A DNA stretch of 64,000 nucleotides from Methylacidimicrobium sp. B4 (lineage in GTDB: Bacteria > Verrucomicrobiota > Verrucomicrobiia > Methylacidiphilales > Methylacidiphilaceae). Below the pieces are notes generated by a model. That model did not search any database. It was not told the DNA's origin and worked only from the letters and a program-made list of their open reading frames with translations. The stretch is taken from contig NZ_CP066203.1 in NCBI RefSeq assembly GCF_017310545.1, positions 2,046,001 through 2,110,000 of the forward strand. Reading direction: 5' to 3'. The position numbers and the translations under genes were made by a program. Shown piece after piece: positions 8,754-17,171 of the stretch; the stretch's first letter is position 1; each line of letters starts with the position of its first letter.

Positions 8754-9871
8754 GCCCCCGGGTTTCCCGCTTTCTCGCCCTCTGGCGGAAGGAGTGGATT
8801 CAGATTGGGAGGGATCCGGCGAGCATCGGGATCGGCGTGCTTCTGCCCGCGATCCTGCTCTTGGTCTTCGGCTACGGGATTTCCCTGGACGCTCAGCGCC
8901 TGCCCATCGGTGTCGTCGTCGAAAAGCCCAACCCGCTGACGGCGAGCTTCACGGGAGGGCTCGAGCAGTCGCGCTACTTCTCGCCCCATCCTTATGGGAG
9001 CATTGGAGAAGGGGAAGATGCGCTGCGTCAGAGAGAGGTGGATGCGATTCTCTGGCTTTGGGGGGATTTCACCCGGCGAGGACTGCGCGAGGGCAACGCC
9101 CCGCTTTCCCTGATTGTCAACGGAGTCGATGCCAATACGGCCCGGCTGCTGGAAGGATATTTCCAAGGCGTCTGGAGCCAGTGGCTCGAATGGGAGACGA
9201 AGACCTCCGGACAACCCATCCTCACGCCCGTCGATGTCGAGGCGCGGGTCTGGTTCAATCCCGCGCTCGAAAGCCGCCACTACCTGGCACCGGGTGTCAT
9301 CGTGATCAACATGACCCTGGTTGGAGCGCTCTTGACCGCGCTGGTCATTGCCCGGGAGTGGGAGAGGGGGACGATGGAAGCCCTTCTCTCTACGCCGGTC
9401 TCGGTGGCGGAGATCCTCTGGAGCAAGATTGGCCCCTACTTTGTCCTCGGGATGGGCGGGATGGCGGCTTGCGTGGTCATCGCGGTCGGCCTCTTTGGCG
9501 CGCCCCTCGTCGGCTCGCCGTGGGTCCTTTTCCTGGCGGCCTCGCTTTTCCTTCTCTCTTCTCTCGGGATGGGCCTGCTGATCTCCACTGCGTTCCGGAG
9601 CACCTTCCTGGCGAGCATGGTCGCGGTCGTTTCCACCTTTCTTCCCGCCTTCATCCTCTCTGGCTTCATCTTCGACATCGGTTCGATGCCCGGGCCGATT
9701 CGGGCTTTCACCTATCTCTTTGCCGCCCGCTACTTCGTTGCCTTGCTCCAGACGGTTTTCCTCGCGGGAGATGTCTGGAGTGTCCTTCTGCCGAACCTGG
9801 TCGCTCTCGTCCTGATGGCGGCTTTCTTCCTCGGAATTGCCTGGCGGATGTCGCGGCGAAGCTTGGAATAG
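8750..9871 (+). CDS. ABC-2 type permease subunit (YbhS-like)
   Basis: 373 residues. One N-terminal membrane segment (about 24-44, GIGVLLPAILLLVFGYGI) is followed by an extracytoplasmic domain (about 50-175) with the family motif VWFNPALESRHYLAPGVI, then five C-terminal membrane segments including the LVGALLTALVIAREWERGTME box typical of ABC-2 exporters. It overlaps the ATPase gene by 4 bases with GGAGGAG as ribosome site. It pairs with the next, homologous permease. Confidence 0.9.
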   Translation: MSPRVSRFLALWRKEWIQIGRDPASIGIGVLLPAILLLVFGYGISLDAQRLPIGVVVEKPNPLTASFTGGLEQSRYFSPHPYGSIGEGEDALRQREVDAILWLWGDFTRRGLREGNAPLSLIVNGVDANTARLLEGYFQGVWSQWLEWETKTSGQPILTPVDVEARVWFNPALESRHYLAPGVIVINMTLVGALLTALVIAREWERGTMEALLSTPVSVAEILWSKIGPYFVLGMGGMAACVVIAVGLFGAPLVGSPWVLFLAASLFLLSSLGMGLLISTAFRSTFLASMVAVVSTFLPAFILSGFIFDIGSMPGPIRAFTYLFAARYFVALLQTVFLAGDVWSVLLPNLVALVLMAAFFLGIAWRMSRRSLE

Positions 9872-9882
9872 AAAGAGGAAGC

Positions 9883-10992
9883 ATGGTTCAGCGAATCTTC
9901 GGGCTGATCGTCAAGGAGCTCCTGGCGCTCTTTCAAGACAAGCGGAGCCGGTTCGTGGTGATCGGGCCCCCGCTGATTCAGCTGATCATCTTCGGTTACG
10001 CCGCCACCTTTGACGTCAACCGTGTCGCCTACGCGGTCTACGACGAGGAAAATAGCGGTGCCTCGCGCGACCTGCTCGCCCGCTTCGAGGGTTCTCGCGT
10101 CTTCCGCTGCACCGGGCGCATTCATTCGGATGAGGAGCTCGCCAAGGTGATCGACCGGAAGCAGGCGCTGCTGGTGCTTCACGTCGGGAGGAATTTCAGC
10201 CGGGATCTCTTCACCGCTCCTCCCGCTCGGCTGCAGGCGATCGTTGACGGCAGAAACTCGAATACCGCCGGAATCCTGCTCGGTTACGTCAACCAGATCG
10301 TTCTGGATTTTAACGCGAGCTGGCTCCCCTTACACGGGATCAAGCCGCCTCCCGCCGTCCTTCAGCCACGCTCCTGGTTCAATCCGAACCTGGAATCCCG
10401 TTGGTTCATCGTTCCGGGGCTGCTGGCAACCCTGACACTGGTGGTGTCGATCATGAGCGTCGGCCTTTCCGTCGCCCGCGAACGCGAGGCGGGGACCCTC
10501 GATCAGCTCCTGGTGACTCCCATGAGGTCGTGGGAGATCGTCGTGGGCAAGGTGGTGCCCGGCCTCTTCGTGGCCATGGGGGAGGTGACTTTGATCTTCC
10601 TGGCCGCAATCCTCTGGTTTCGGATTCCCTTTGTCGGGAATCTTTTGGCCCTTTACGTCGGCTTGGCCTTCTACAGCCTGGCGACGATCGGCGTGGGCCT
10701 GACGATCTCCTCTCTGTCGATGACGCAGCAGCAGGCTCTTCTCGGCAGCTTTTTCTTCCTCAGCCCGGCGATCGTGCTTTCCGGCTTCTCGACGCCGATC
10801 CGAAACATGCCCGAGGTCGTGCAGTGGCTCACCCTTCTCAACCCGTTGCGGTACGCTCTGGTCGTCGTCCGGCGCGTCTTCCTGGAGGGGGCCGGCTTCG
10901 CCGAAGTCTGGACCGAGTATATCCCGATGGCGCTGATCGCCCTGGCTACGCTGCTCGGAGCCTGGTGGGTCTTTCGCCGGAGGGTCGGATAG
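9883..10992 (+). CDS. ABC-2 type permease subunit (YbhR-like)
   Basis: 369 residues from the ATG at 9883 (AGAGGAAGC upstream). The architecture is the same as the preceding permease: segment about 24-42, extracytoplasmic domain with SWFNPNLESRWFIVPG, then five membrane segments with VARERETLD-type box (SVAREREAGTLDQLLVTPM). The two permeases probably form a heterodimer driven by the fused ATPase. This is the last gene of the exporter operon; the opposing exbB-like gene ends 29 bases beyond it. Confidence 0.9.
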   Translation: MVQRIFGLIVKELLALFQDKRSRFVVIGPPLIQLIIFGYAATFDVNRVAYAVYDEENSGASRDLLARFEGSRVFRCTGRIHSDEELAKVIDRKQALLVLHVGRNFSRDLFTAPPARLQAIVDGRNSNTAGILLGYVNQIVLDFNASWLPLHGIKPPPAVLQPRSWFNPNLESRWFIVPGLLATLTLVVSIMSVGLSVAREREAGTLDQLLVTPMRSWEIVVGKVVPGLFVAMGEVTLIFLAAILWFRIPFVGNLLALYVGLAFYSLATIGVGLTISSLSMTQQQALLGSFFFLSPAIVLSGFSTPIRNMPEVVQWLTLLNPLRYALVVVRRVFLEGAGFAEVWTEYIPMALIALATLLGAWWVFRRRVG

Positions 10993-11021
10993 GGTCCAGC
11001 CGGTCCGCTCGATAGGGATAA

Positions 11022-11684
11022 TTAATATTCCGGCGCCGGGGCCTCGGTGTAGATCTTGGCGAGCAGATCGGAGCAGAGATTCTCGAGCTCGACGCCGAAG
11101 GCTTCCACCCGACGGGTGTAGATGCTGTGCGCGACCAGGCAGGGGACTGCGATCGCTAGACCCGCTAATGTGGTGTGCAGTGCCTCCGAGATCCCGTGGG
11201 CGATCGCCGCTCCCTGCGTGGCGATTCCGTGGCTCCCCACGTTACCGAAGATCGTGATCAATCCCGAGAGCGTTCCCAAGAGGCCGAGTAGAGGTCCAAT
11301 GCCAGTGATGATCTCCAGGATGACGAGTCCCCGTTCCAGTTGGGCGATCTCCGCGCGTGCCTTTACCTGGAGGGCCTCGGTGTTCTCGAACTTCGACCAG
11401 GTGATGTTTTGCAGGCAGGAGCGCGATAAGCGGCTGAGCACGGTCTTCTCGTTCTGGCAGAGCTTTTCCACGCGCTCGGGACTCTCTCCCCAACCGAGCT
11501 CCTGAATGGCCCGGGCGAGTGGAGAGGGGATGATCCGCGCGCGACGAAGGGCAAAGCCTCGTTCCAGGATCACCGCCAAGCCGATGATCGAGCAGAGGAC
11601 GACCGGATAGATGAAGATGCCGGCGGCGTCGATAAAGCGGCCGATGGAGCCGAACACGTCAGAGATGTCCGCGTAATAGAGCAT
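11022..11684 (-). CDS. MotA/TolQ/ExbB proton channel family protein
   Basis: 220 residues with three membrane segments: about 22-42 (FIYPVVLCSIIGLAVILE), about 130-155 (ILEIITGIGPLLGLLGTLSGL) and about 170-195 (HTTLAGLAIAVPCLVAHSIY). The GPLLGLLGTLSGLI and TTLAGLAIAVPCL blocks are the conserved pore helices of ExbB/TolQ. It should use the proton gradient to energise the TonB-like protein encoded upstream on the same strand. A good ribosome site (GAGGTAAGAGA) precedes the ATG. No ExbD/TolR gene, normally the obligatory partner, is present in this window. Confidence 0.88.
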   Translation of the reverse strand: MLYYADISDVFGSIGRFIDAAGIFIYPVVLCSIIGLAVILERGFALRRARIIPSPLARAIQELGWGESPERVEKLCQNEKTVLSRLSRSCLQNITWSKFENTEALQVKARAEIAQLERGLVILEIITGIGPLLGLLGTLSGLITIFGNVGSHGIATQGAAIAHGISEALHTTLAGLAIAVPCLVAHSIYTRRVEAFGVELENLCSDLLAKIYTEAPAPEY

Positions 11685-11731
11685 TCTCTTACCTCATGGT
11701 GGAATTCGTCTTGCGCCCGTCTCGGGCAGGA

Positions 11732-11757
11732 GGGCACGCTTCCGGGGAAGTGTGCCC
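11732..11757 (-). other. Inverted repeat between the tonB-like and exbB-like genes
   Basis: The bases 11732-11757 form a near-perfect hairpin: a 5' arm GGGCACGCTTCC and a complementary 3' arm with one G-T pair, around a very short loop. It lies in the 222-base gap between two co-directional minus-strand genes. There is no T-run, so it could be an mRNA stability or attenuation hairpin rather than an intrinsic terminator. I see no gene in the gap. Confidence 0.4.
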
Positions 11758-11906
11758 GCAACCATGCGGTTGCAAGCCGGCAAGACTGCTGCCGCAACCC
11801 ATGTAGCATGCTCCATGCCCGGAGGCTAGCCGAAAATCACAAGCTTTCGCGGGGTCGGACGACTCCCCGTGGCGTGCCGAAGAACAATGCCGCGGAAGCC
11901 ATGGGG

Positions 11907-13103
11907 CTAGTAGATCGTAAAGGTGATCTCCTCCCAGAATCCCCCTCCCAGTTGGGTTTTCATGCCTTCGGAAAAGGGTTCGAAGGGGGCGGAAAGCCGG
12001 ACCGAATCGCTCGAGATCGTCCGAAGCACCTCGGTGCGTCCATCCTCGGAGACGATCTGCAGGTTGCGGATGGTGCCGTCAGCCTGGACATAGAAGCGCA
12101 CCTGGACCGCTCCGAGGGCGAGCAGGGCCATGTTCTGCTCGACTTCCAGATACCAGCGCGAGCCGATGGCGCGGTACATCCGGGCCTTGTAGCGGCCGAG
12201 CTCTGTTTCCCGGGTGGCGGGAGAGGCGGGCCCGATCTCGGCGGTGCGCCCGCCGGCGAGCTGCATCCGGTGCCTCGGCAGGGAGGCCGGGGAGGGCGGC
12301 GGAGCGGGAGGGGGGGTGGCTTCGGGCTCGGGCTTCTGCTCGGGTCGCTGCTGACTCTCCTGGTTCGGATCCTGGGTGCGCGGACGCTTGGCTTCGGGCT
12401 GGGAGGACTCCTCGGCGAGCTTCTCCCCTTGCTTTTGGCTTGCGGCCTCATCGGGCTTTTTCGGCTTCTCGGGAGAAAGCGGGAGGAGCGGCTTGGCGTC
12501 CGGGAGATCCCGCGGGAAAACGTCGGGTCGGCGGGGGTCGGCGACTTTCGGGGCCTCCGCTTCCTCCTTGACGATCTTTTTCTCTTCCTGCCTTGGCTTC
12601 TCCGTCGGCTTCTCGGTCGCGGCCTTCGGCTGCTCCGTGGGCTTCTGAACCGGAGTGGGCTTTGATGGGGGAGACTGCGGCGATGGCTGGCTTTGCGGGC
12701 TCGGGCGGGTAGGACGTGACGGGCCGGAAGGATGGGGTGGCGACGGACGGCTCCCCGGCTGGTCCTGGTAGGTCATCGAGGCGCGCGGGTGTCCCTTCAT
12801 CTGAGGGATGGGCGAATCCTTCTGCGTGTTGGACTGCTCGCTGCGCAGAGCCGTGTTCCGTTCCGACTGCAACGGAGTTCGCGGGTCGACCTTGTCGCTC
12901 TTTTGCCACTCCTCGGTGGGCATGAACGTGTCGGGCGAGACCATTTGGAGCATGGTCAGGCTGGGGGGAGGGGGGCTCGGGGGAGGGGACGAGGGGAAGA
13001 GCCGGAGCTTGATGCCCGAGGTGAAGAGAAAGGTCAATAGAAGATGCAAGAGCAGGGAGAGGATCAGGAACCCGCCGATTCGAGATCGCGTCTTTGTCCG
13101 CAT
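11907..13103 (-). CDS. TonB-like energy transducer with long Pro/Lys/Glu-rich spacer
   Basis: 398 residues. One N-terminal membrane anchor (about 11-30, FLILSLLLHLLLTFLF) is followed by a Pro-rich and charged spacer (about 35-290, rich in PSPP, KPTEKP, PEQKPEPE) and a C-terminal TonB/TolA-like domain (about 300-398) with YKARMYRAIGSRWYLEV and VQVRFYVQADGTIRNLQIV. The spacer suits crossing the periplasm. The order TonB-like then ExbB-like, transcribed on the minus strand, suggests one energising unit for TonB-dependent receptors such as the one at the window start. The C-domain is also compatible with a TolA-like role. Confidence 0.8.
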   Translation of the reverse strand: MRTKTRSRIGGFLILSLLLHLLLTFLFTSGIKLRLFPSSPPPSPPPPSLTMLQMVSPDTFMPTEEWQKSDKVDPRTPLQSERNTALRSEQSNTQKDSPIPQMKGHPRASMTYQDQPGSRPSPPHPSGPSRPTRPSPQSQPSPQSPPSKPTPVQKPTEQPKAATEKPTEKPRQEEKKIVKEEAEAPKVADPRRPDVFPRDLPDAKPLLPLSPEKPKKPDEAASQKQGEKLAEESSQPEAKRPRTQDPNQESQQRPEQKPEPEATPPPAPPPSPASLPRHRMQLAGGRTAEIGPASPATRETELGRYKARMYRAIGSRWYLEVEQNMALLALGAVQVRFYVQADGTIRNLQIVSEDGRTEVLRTISSDSVRLSAPFEPFSEGMKTQLGGGFWEEITFTIY

Positions 13104-13372
13104 CGAGCGACACTATACCATCCGGGCTCCCGCTTGCCTACGATAAGAGGGTCTTCTCGCGGCTTGGGCTACCGGACCGGGCGCATCGTACCGCATCGAA
13201 GCTCGCCGGCAAAGAGCGCTTTCCAAGGAGGGGGATTAGCGTAAATTTTTCCCTCGGGCGCCTCGTGCGGAAGTAACAAGCCGCTCCTCCTGGTTTGACA
13301 GAAGAAAAATCGGATGCGTATGGTGATCGGCGCTTTTCAGATGCGAGGAAGGATCCCCGCCGGGGTACGGAG

Positions 13373-14476
13373 ATGATTTTGAAGCTGAGCGACCAGAAGT
13401 GGCAGGAGCATGTGGCGGATCGGCTGGGCGTCGTTGCGGCGTTCCAGGAGACGCTCGAGCAGATCGACCGGGAGGTCGCGCGCCAGGCGGAAGAGATGGA
13501 CCCTTGGATCCGTCCGCACTTTCACTCCCTCCTTGCGAGCCGAGGAAAGCGCCTGCGCCCTCTCTTGGTCGTGCTCGCTGCGGGTGTGAGCGGCGGCGTG
13601 CGGGCCGATCACATCGCCTTGGCCGTGGTTGTCGAGATGATTCACGTGGCGACGCTGGTTCATGATGACATCCTCGACGGAGCCCTCATCCGGCGAGGAG
13701 AGCCAACGGCGACCTCGCGATGGGGGAACGAGGTGTCGGTCTTGTTGGGCGACACGCTCTTCGCACACGCCCTCCGGATTTGCGCCAGGCTGCCGGAAGG
13801 TTCGGTGGAGCGGGTAGCGACCGCGGTCTGCACCGTCTGCTCTGGCGAGATCCTGCAGACGCAGAGGCGGTTCGATTGGGATCTTCGGGAGGAAGATTAC
13901 TTCCGGATCATCGAGCGGAAGACCGGGGAGCTCTTCCGCATGCCCTGCGAAGTCAGCGCCTGGCTCAACGGGGTGCCGGACGATGCGAGCCGTGCCTTGG
14001 GGCGTTATGGCATGGCGCTCGGAATCGCCTATCAGATTTACGATGACTGCCTCGATCTCCTGGGAAAGGAAGAGGTCACGGGAAAGACTTTGGGCACCGA
14101 TTGGGGAGGAGGAAAGCCGACGCTGCCGATTCTCTACCTGCTCGACTCCAAGAACGGGACTTGGCGGAACGAGTTGATCGATGCCTTTCATCGTGGAAGC
14201 TTTACCAGCCGGGAGGATCTGTTGCCGCTTCTCGCCGATAACGGAGTTTTGCCCAGGACGCAGAGCAAGGTGGAGGGAATCCTCCGCGGTGCCCGAAACG
14301 AGCTGGCGGCGCTCGCTCCGGGGGATTCCAAGCAAGCGCTGGAAGAGGTCGTGGATCTCCTCGGCAGCCAGGTGGACCGCCTGATCGAAGGGATGTTGGC
14401 GGGGCATCGGGCTCCGGACGCGTTCCCGAGCGGAACCGACGGAGAGGACCGAGTGAAAGTGAGGGAAAACGAATGA
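13373..14476 (+). CDS. Polyprenyl diphosphate synthase (trans-isoprenyl transferase)
   Basis: 367 residues from the ATG at 13373; an in-frame TTG at 13295 would add 26 residues, and neither start has a clear ribosome site. Both Asp-rich motifs are present: HDDILD (first DDxxD) and YDDCLD (second DDxxD), plus [10 protein letters not shown] and the GDTLFAHA block. These enzymes elongate farnesyl diphosphate with isopentenyl units, giving the side chain of quinones or undecaprenyl-type carriers. The family is trans-type, so a quinone-chain (octaprenyl/heptaprenyl) role is more likely than undecaprenyl synthesis. It overlaps rpmH by 4 bases. Confidence 0.9.
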   Translation: MILKLSDQKWQEHVADRLGVVAAFQETLEQIDREVARQAEEMDPWIRPHFHSLLASRGKRLRPLLVVLAAGVSGGVRADHIALAVVVEMIHVATLVHDDILDGALIRRGEPTATSRWGNEVSVLLGDTLFAHALRICARLPEGSVERVATAVCTVCSGEILQTQRRFDWDLREEDYFRIIERKTGELFRMPCEVSAWLNGVPDDASRALGRYGMALGIAYQIYDDCLDLLGKEEVTGKTLGTDWGGGKPTLPILYLLDSKNGTWRNELIDAFHRGSFTSREDLLPLLADNGVLPRTQSKVEGILRGARNELAALAPGDSKQALEEVVDLLGSQVDRLIEGMLAGHRAPDAFPSGTDGEDRVKVRENE

Positions 14477-14646
14477 AGCGAACATATCAACCTTCGAAAC
14501 GGTGCCGCGTGCGGCAGCACGGGTTTCTCGAACGGACCCGCTCACGCACCGGGCGAATCGTGCTCCGGCGCCGCCGGGCAAAAGGCCGATATCGGCTTGT
14601 TCCCAAGAGTGTAGAGCGCAAGTTCGCCCGCCACACGGGTGCCTAG
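14473..14646 (+). CDS. rpmH: 50S ribosomal protein L34
   Basis: 57 residues beginning [20 protein letters not shown] and ending in the very basic tail usual for L34; the [19 protein letters not shown] core is diagnostic. It is slightly longer than the usual 44-46 residues because of the C-terminal [12 protein letters not shown]. The ATG overlaps the stop of the polyprenyl synthase gene (ATGA) and its stop overlaps the GTG of rnpA. Confidence 0.95.
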   Translation: MKRTYQPSKRCRVRQHGFLERTRSRTGRIVLRRRRAKGRYRLVPKSVERKFARHTGA

Positions 14647-14998
14647 CCGAATACCGGTCGATCTCCTTCCCACGAAGACGATCCGAAAGCGGCGCGCTAT
14701 CCGCCTTTTCTTCGCGTCGGGAAGACGCCTGAACGATGCTGCCCTACTCCTGCTTGTCCTGCCGCGAGATCCGGAGCTCGAAGGCGACGCATTTTTCGCC
14801 ACGCCGCGGAAGATCGGCAATGCCGTCGTCCGGAATCGAGTTCGACGGCGAATGCGCGAGGCATTTCGGCGCTGGATCTGTCAGGCCGACGATCCTTGGG
14901 TGTATGGTTGGATCGCCCGGCGATCCGCAGCTTCACTCGACTTCTGGCGACTAAAAGAGAAAATGGTGAGGTTGTCGGCACGGGCTCGGGAAAGGTGA
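14639..14998 (+). CDS. rnpA: Ribonuclease P protein component
   Basis: 119 residues starting at GTG inside the last codons of rpmH. The family hallmark (R/K-N-R/K-x-R-R-R) is seen as [17 protein letters not shown], within a protein of normal RnpA length. It binds the catalytic RNase P RNA (not in this window) for tRNA 5' maturation. The rpmH-rnpA-yidD-yidC order is the conserved bacterial arrangement near the replication origin, although no dnaA or origin is visible here. Confidence 0.93.
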   Translation: MPSRIPVDLLPTKTIRKRRAIRLFFASGRRLNDAALLLLVLPRDPELEGDAFFATPRKIGNAVVRNRVRRRMREAFRRWICQADDPWVYGWIARRSAASLDFWRLKEKMVRLSARARER

Positions 14999-15375
14999 AG
15001 CGAGGCATTCATTGGGTCTTGGCGATCTATCGCGGGGTGCTGACCCCGTTGCGACAGACGTTCGGATTGTACGGCTGTTGTCGACACGTGCCCACCTGTT
15101 CGGAATATTGCCGGCAGGCTGTAGAGAGGCACGGCTACGGGGCTGGGCTTCTGCTCAGCCTCCGTCGCATCCTCCGGTGCCATCCGTGGGGCACCTCGGG
15201 GTGGGATCCCGTTCCCGGGTGCGAGCGGACGCTTCCCAGGACGGAGAGGTGTGGCACCGGAGCGGAGGAGGCTCTGCCGGCAGCGCCCCGGGAGGGCGAC
15301 CGCATTGTTGCCCTGCCAGCGGCTGGTTCTGAGCTGCCCGAGCGAATGGGGAGGGAGACGCGAGAGGCCCGCTAG
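14995..15375 (+). CDS. yidD: Membrane protein insertion efficiency factor YidD
   Basis: 126 residues from the GTG at 14995, overlapping the rnpA stop (GTGA). It shows the YidD pattern: an amphipathic N-terminus, then [16 protein letters not shown] (CRxxPTCSxY), [14 protein letters not shown] and [10 protein letters not shown]. The C-terminal about 45 residues after the family core are low complexity and probably not conserved. It is thought to assist YidC-dependent membrane protein insertion and is encoded 30 bases upstream of yidC. Confidence 0.9.
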   Translation: MKRGIHWVLAIYRGVLTPLRQTFGLYGCCRHVPTCSEYCRQAVERHGYGAGLLLSLRRILRCHPWGTSGWDPVPGCERTLPRTERCGTGAEEALPAAPREGDRIVALPAAGSELPERMGRETREAR

Positions 15376-15405
15376 AGGAAACTCGGCGGATCGGGAAAGG
15401 AGACG

Positions 15406-17145
15406 ATGGATCGAAAGGGATGGCTCGGGCTGATCTTGTGCGTGATCGGCCTCTTCGCGTGGCAATGGTATGTGATCTCTCACTACGGGCCGCGCCACGC
15501 GCCAAAAACGACGCAGGCGACGGAACCCGTGGAGGGGCTCAAGCTGCCCACGACCGGGTCGGGAGAGGGGGCGAACGGAGGGGTCGGGGAGATTGGGCCC
15601 GGAGAGCCGTTGTCGAGCCGGGGGTCTCTCCCTCCGGAGGAGACGGCGGTGCTCGAAAATGCGGAGATCAAAGTCCTCTTTACGTCCTGGGGAGGGGCCA
15701 TCCGCTCGATCGAGCTCAAGACCCAGCGTGCTCATGGAGAGGAGATGCTCGTGCTCAATCGCTTTGGCCGCGAACCCATATTGAATTTGACCATAGGGGA
15801 CGAGGGAGACTCCTTGGCCGCGTATCGCTGCGACCGGGAAGGCAAGGACGTCGTCTTCTCCCGAACGCTCCCGAACGGCGTGGAGCTCCGGCGGCGCTAT
15901 CGGCTGAGTGGGGAGCATGAGGTTCGGCTCGAGCAGCAGTGGGCCAATCCGGCGACTCGGGAGATCGCCCTTCCCCGATGGAAGCTCTGCGTCGGACTGG
16001 GCGAGCCGATCCATCGGCAGGACCCTCCGGCCAGCGTTGCGGCAAACTGGCTTTCCGTTCAAGGGAAGCTCGGTCGAATCAGCCTTCCGGACTTTGGCTC
16101 TGCGGGCTTCCTGGGCATGCAATGGAGGGGGCCTCGCTCGCTGATCGATAGCCCGAAGGAGCCCATGCGCTGGGTTGCGGTAAAAAGCCAGTTCTATGCG
16201 ACGATCCTGCTTCCTCCAGGAACTCTCCCTCCCGACCGTCTTGTCTGCGTTCGCGAACCGCTGCTCGACTTTCCCGGGGGAGGCAAGGGCCAGCCTCCCG
16301 CGGGCTTGAAAGCTTGGGCGTCCTTTCCCGACATCGTTCTTCCGCCCGGCTCCTCGCTTGCGACGACGTTTGCGGTCTTTGCCGGACCCAAGGAATATAG
16401 CCTGCTCAAGAACCTGGGATCGGGGACCGACCGGATCATGGATTACGGCTTCTGGGGTTGGATCGTGAAGCCCCTCCTCTGGTGCATGGTCCACTTGCAT
16501 CAGATTCTTCCGAACTACGGAGTCGTCATCATCGTCTTCACGCTCTGCATCAAGGCGGTCTTCTGGCCGCTCCAATCGGCGGCGAACCGGCACATGAAGG
16601 AGATGCAGGCGCTCAGCCCCCGGATGAAGGAGCTGCAGGCCAAGTACAAGGACCAGCCCGACAAGATACAGGCGGAGACGATGAGGCTCTACCGCGAGTT
16701 CGGGGTGAATCCGGTCGGAGGCTGCCTGCCCGTAGTCGTACAGGTGCCCATTTTCATCGGCTTCTACACGATGCTGCAAAGCGCGGTGGAGCTGCGGCAT
16801 CAATCCTTCTTGTGGATCCACGATCTGACTCGGCCTGACACGGTGGCGACCCTGCCGGGCATCGGCCTGGACATCAACCCCTTGCCGCTCATCATGGTGG
16901 GGACGCAGATCATTCTCGCCCGGATGAGCTCGCCTCCCGCCGAGAATCCTCAGACGCGCATGATGCAGTGGATGCCCGTCTTCTTCCTTGTCTTCTTCTA
17001 CAACTTCGCCGCAGCGTTGCCGCTCTACTGGACGGTGAATAACCTCGTTTCGATGGGACAGACCTATTGGAATCTGCGGAAGCCGGTGCCGACGCTCCAT
17101 CGGGTCAAGAAGCAGAAGGCATCGGGGATTTCGCTCCGGAAATGA
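15406..17145 (+). CDS. yidC: Membrane protein insertase YidC (Oxa1 family, long Gram-negative form)
   Basis: 579 residues with AAGGAG before the ATG. Residues 5-25 form the N-terminal anchor (GWLGLILCVIGLFAWQWYV). The periplasmic P1 beta-super-sandwich domain follows (about 60-350), then the conserved insertase core from about 360 on: membrane helix with LPNYGVVIIVFTLCIKAVFWPL (the conserved Arg of many YidCs is replaced by Lys here), cytoplasmic hairpin with MKEMQALSPRMKELQAKY, and GGCLPVVVQVPIFIGFY. It inserts and folds inner-membrane proteins with or without SecYEG. Its position after yidD is the conserved one. Confidence 0.95.
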   Translation: MDRKGWLGLILCVIGLFAWQWYVISHYGPRHAPKTTQATEPVEGLKLPTTGSGEGANGGVGEIGPGEPLSSRGSLPPEETAVLENAEIKVLFTSWGGAIRSIELKTQRAHGEEMLVLNRFGREPILNLTIGDEGDSLAAYRCDREGKDVVFSRTLPNGVELRRRYRLSGEHEVRLEQQWANPATREIALPRWKLCVGLGEPIHRQDPPASVAANWLSVQGKLGRISLPDFGSAGFLGMQWRGPRSLIDSPKEPMRWVAVKSQFYATILLPPGTLPPDRLVCVREPLLDFPGGGKGQPPAGLKAWASFPDIVLPPGSSLATTFAVFAGPKEYSLLKNLGSGTDRIMDYGFWGWIVKPLLWCMVHLHQILPNYGVVIIVFTLCIKAVFWPLQSAANRHMKEMQALSPRMKELQAKYKDQPDKIQAETMRLYREFGVNPVGGCLPVVVQVPIFIGFYTMLQSAVELRHQSFLWIHDLTRPDTVATLPGIGLDINPLPLIMVGTQIILARMSSPPAENPQTRMMQWMPVFFLVFFYNFAAALPLYWTVNNLVSMGQTYWNLRKPVPTLHRVKKQKASGISLRK

Positions 17146-17171
17146 GCGCGTAGGGAACCACAGGGGACCGC

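Noticed and set aside
14881-17100. Minus-strand open frame of over 700 codons across yidD and yidC
   Set aside because: It is a complement shadow of two well-conserved genes.
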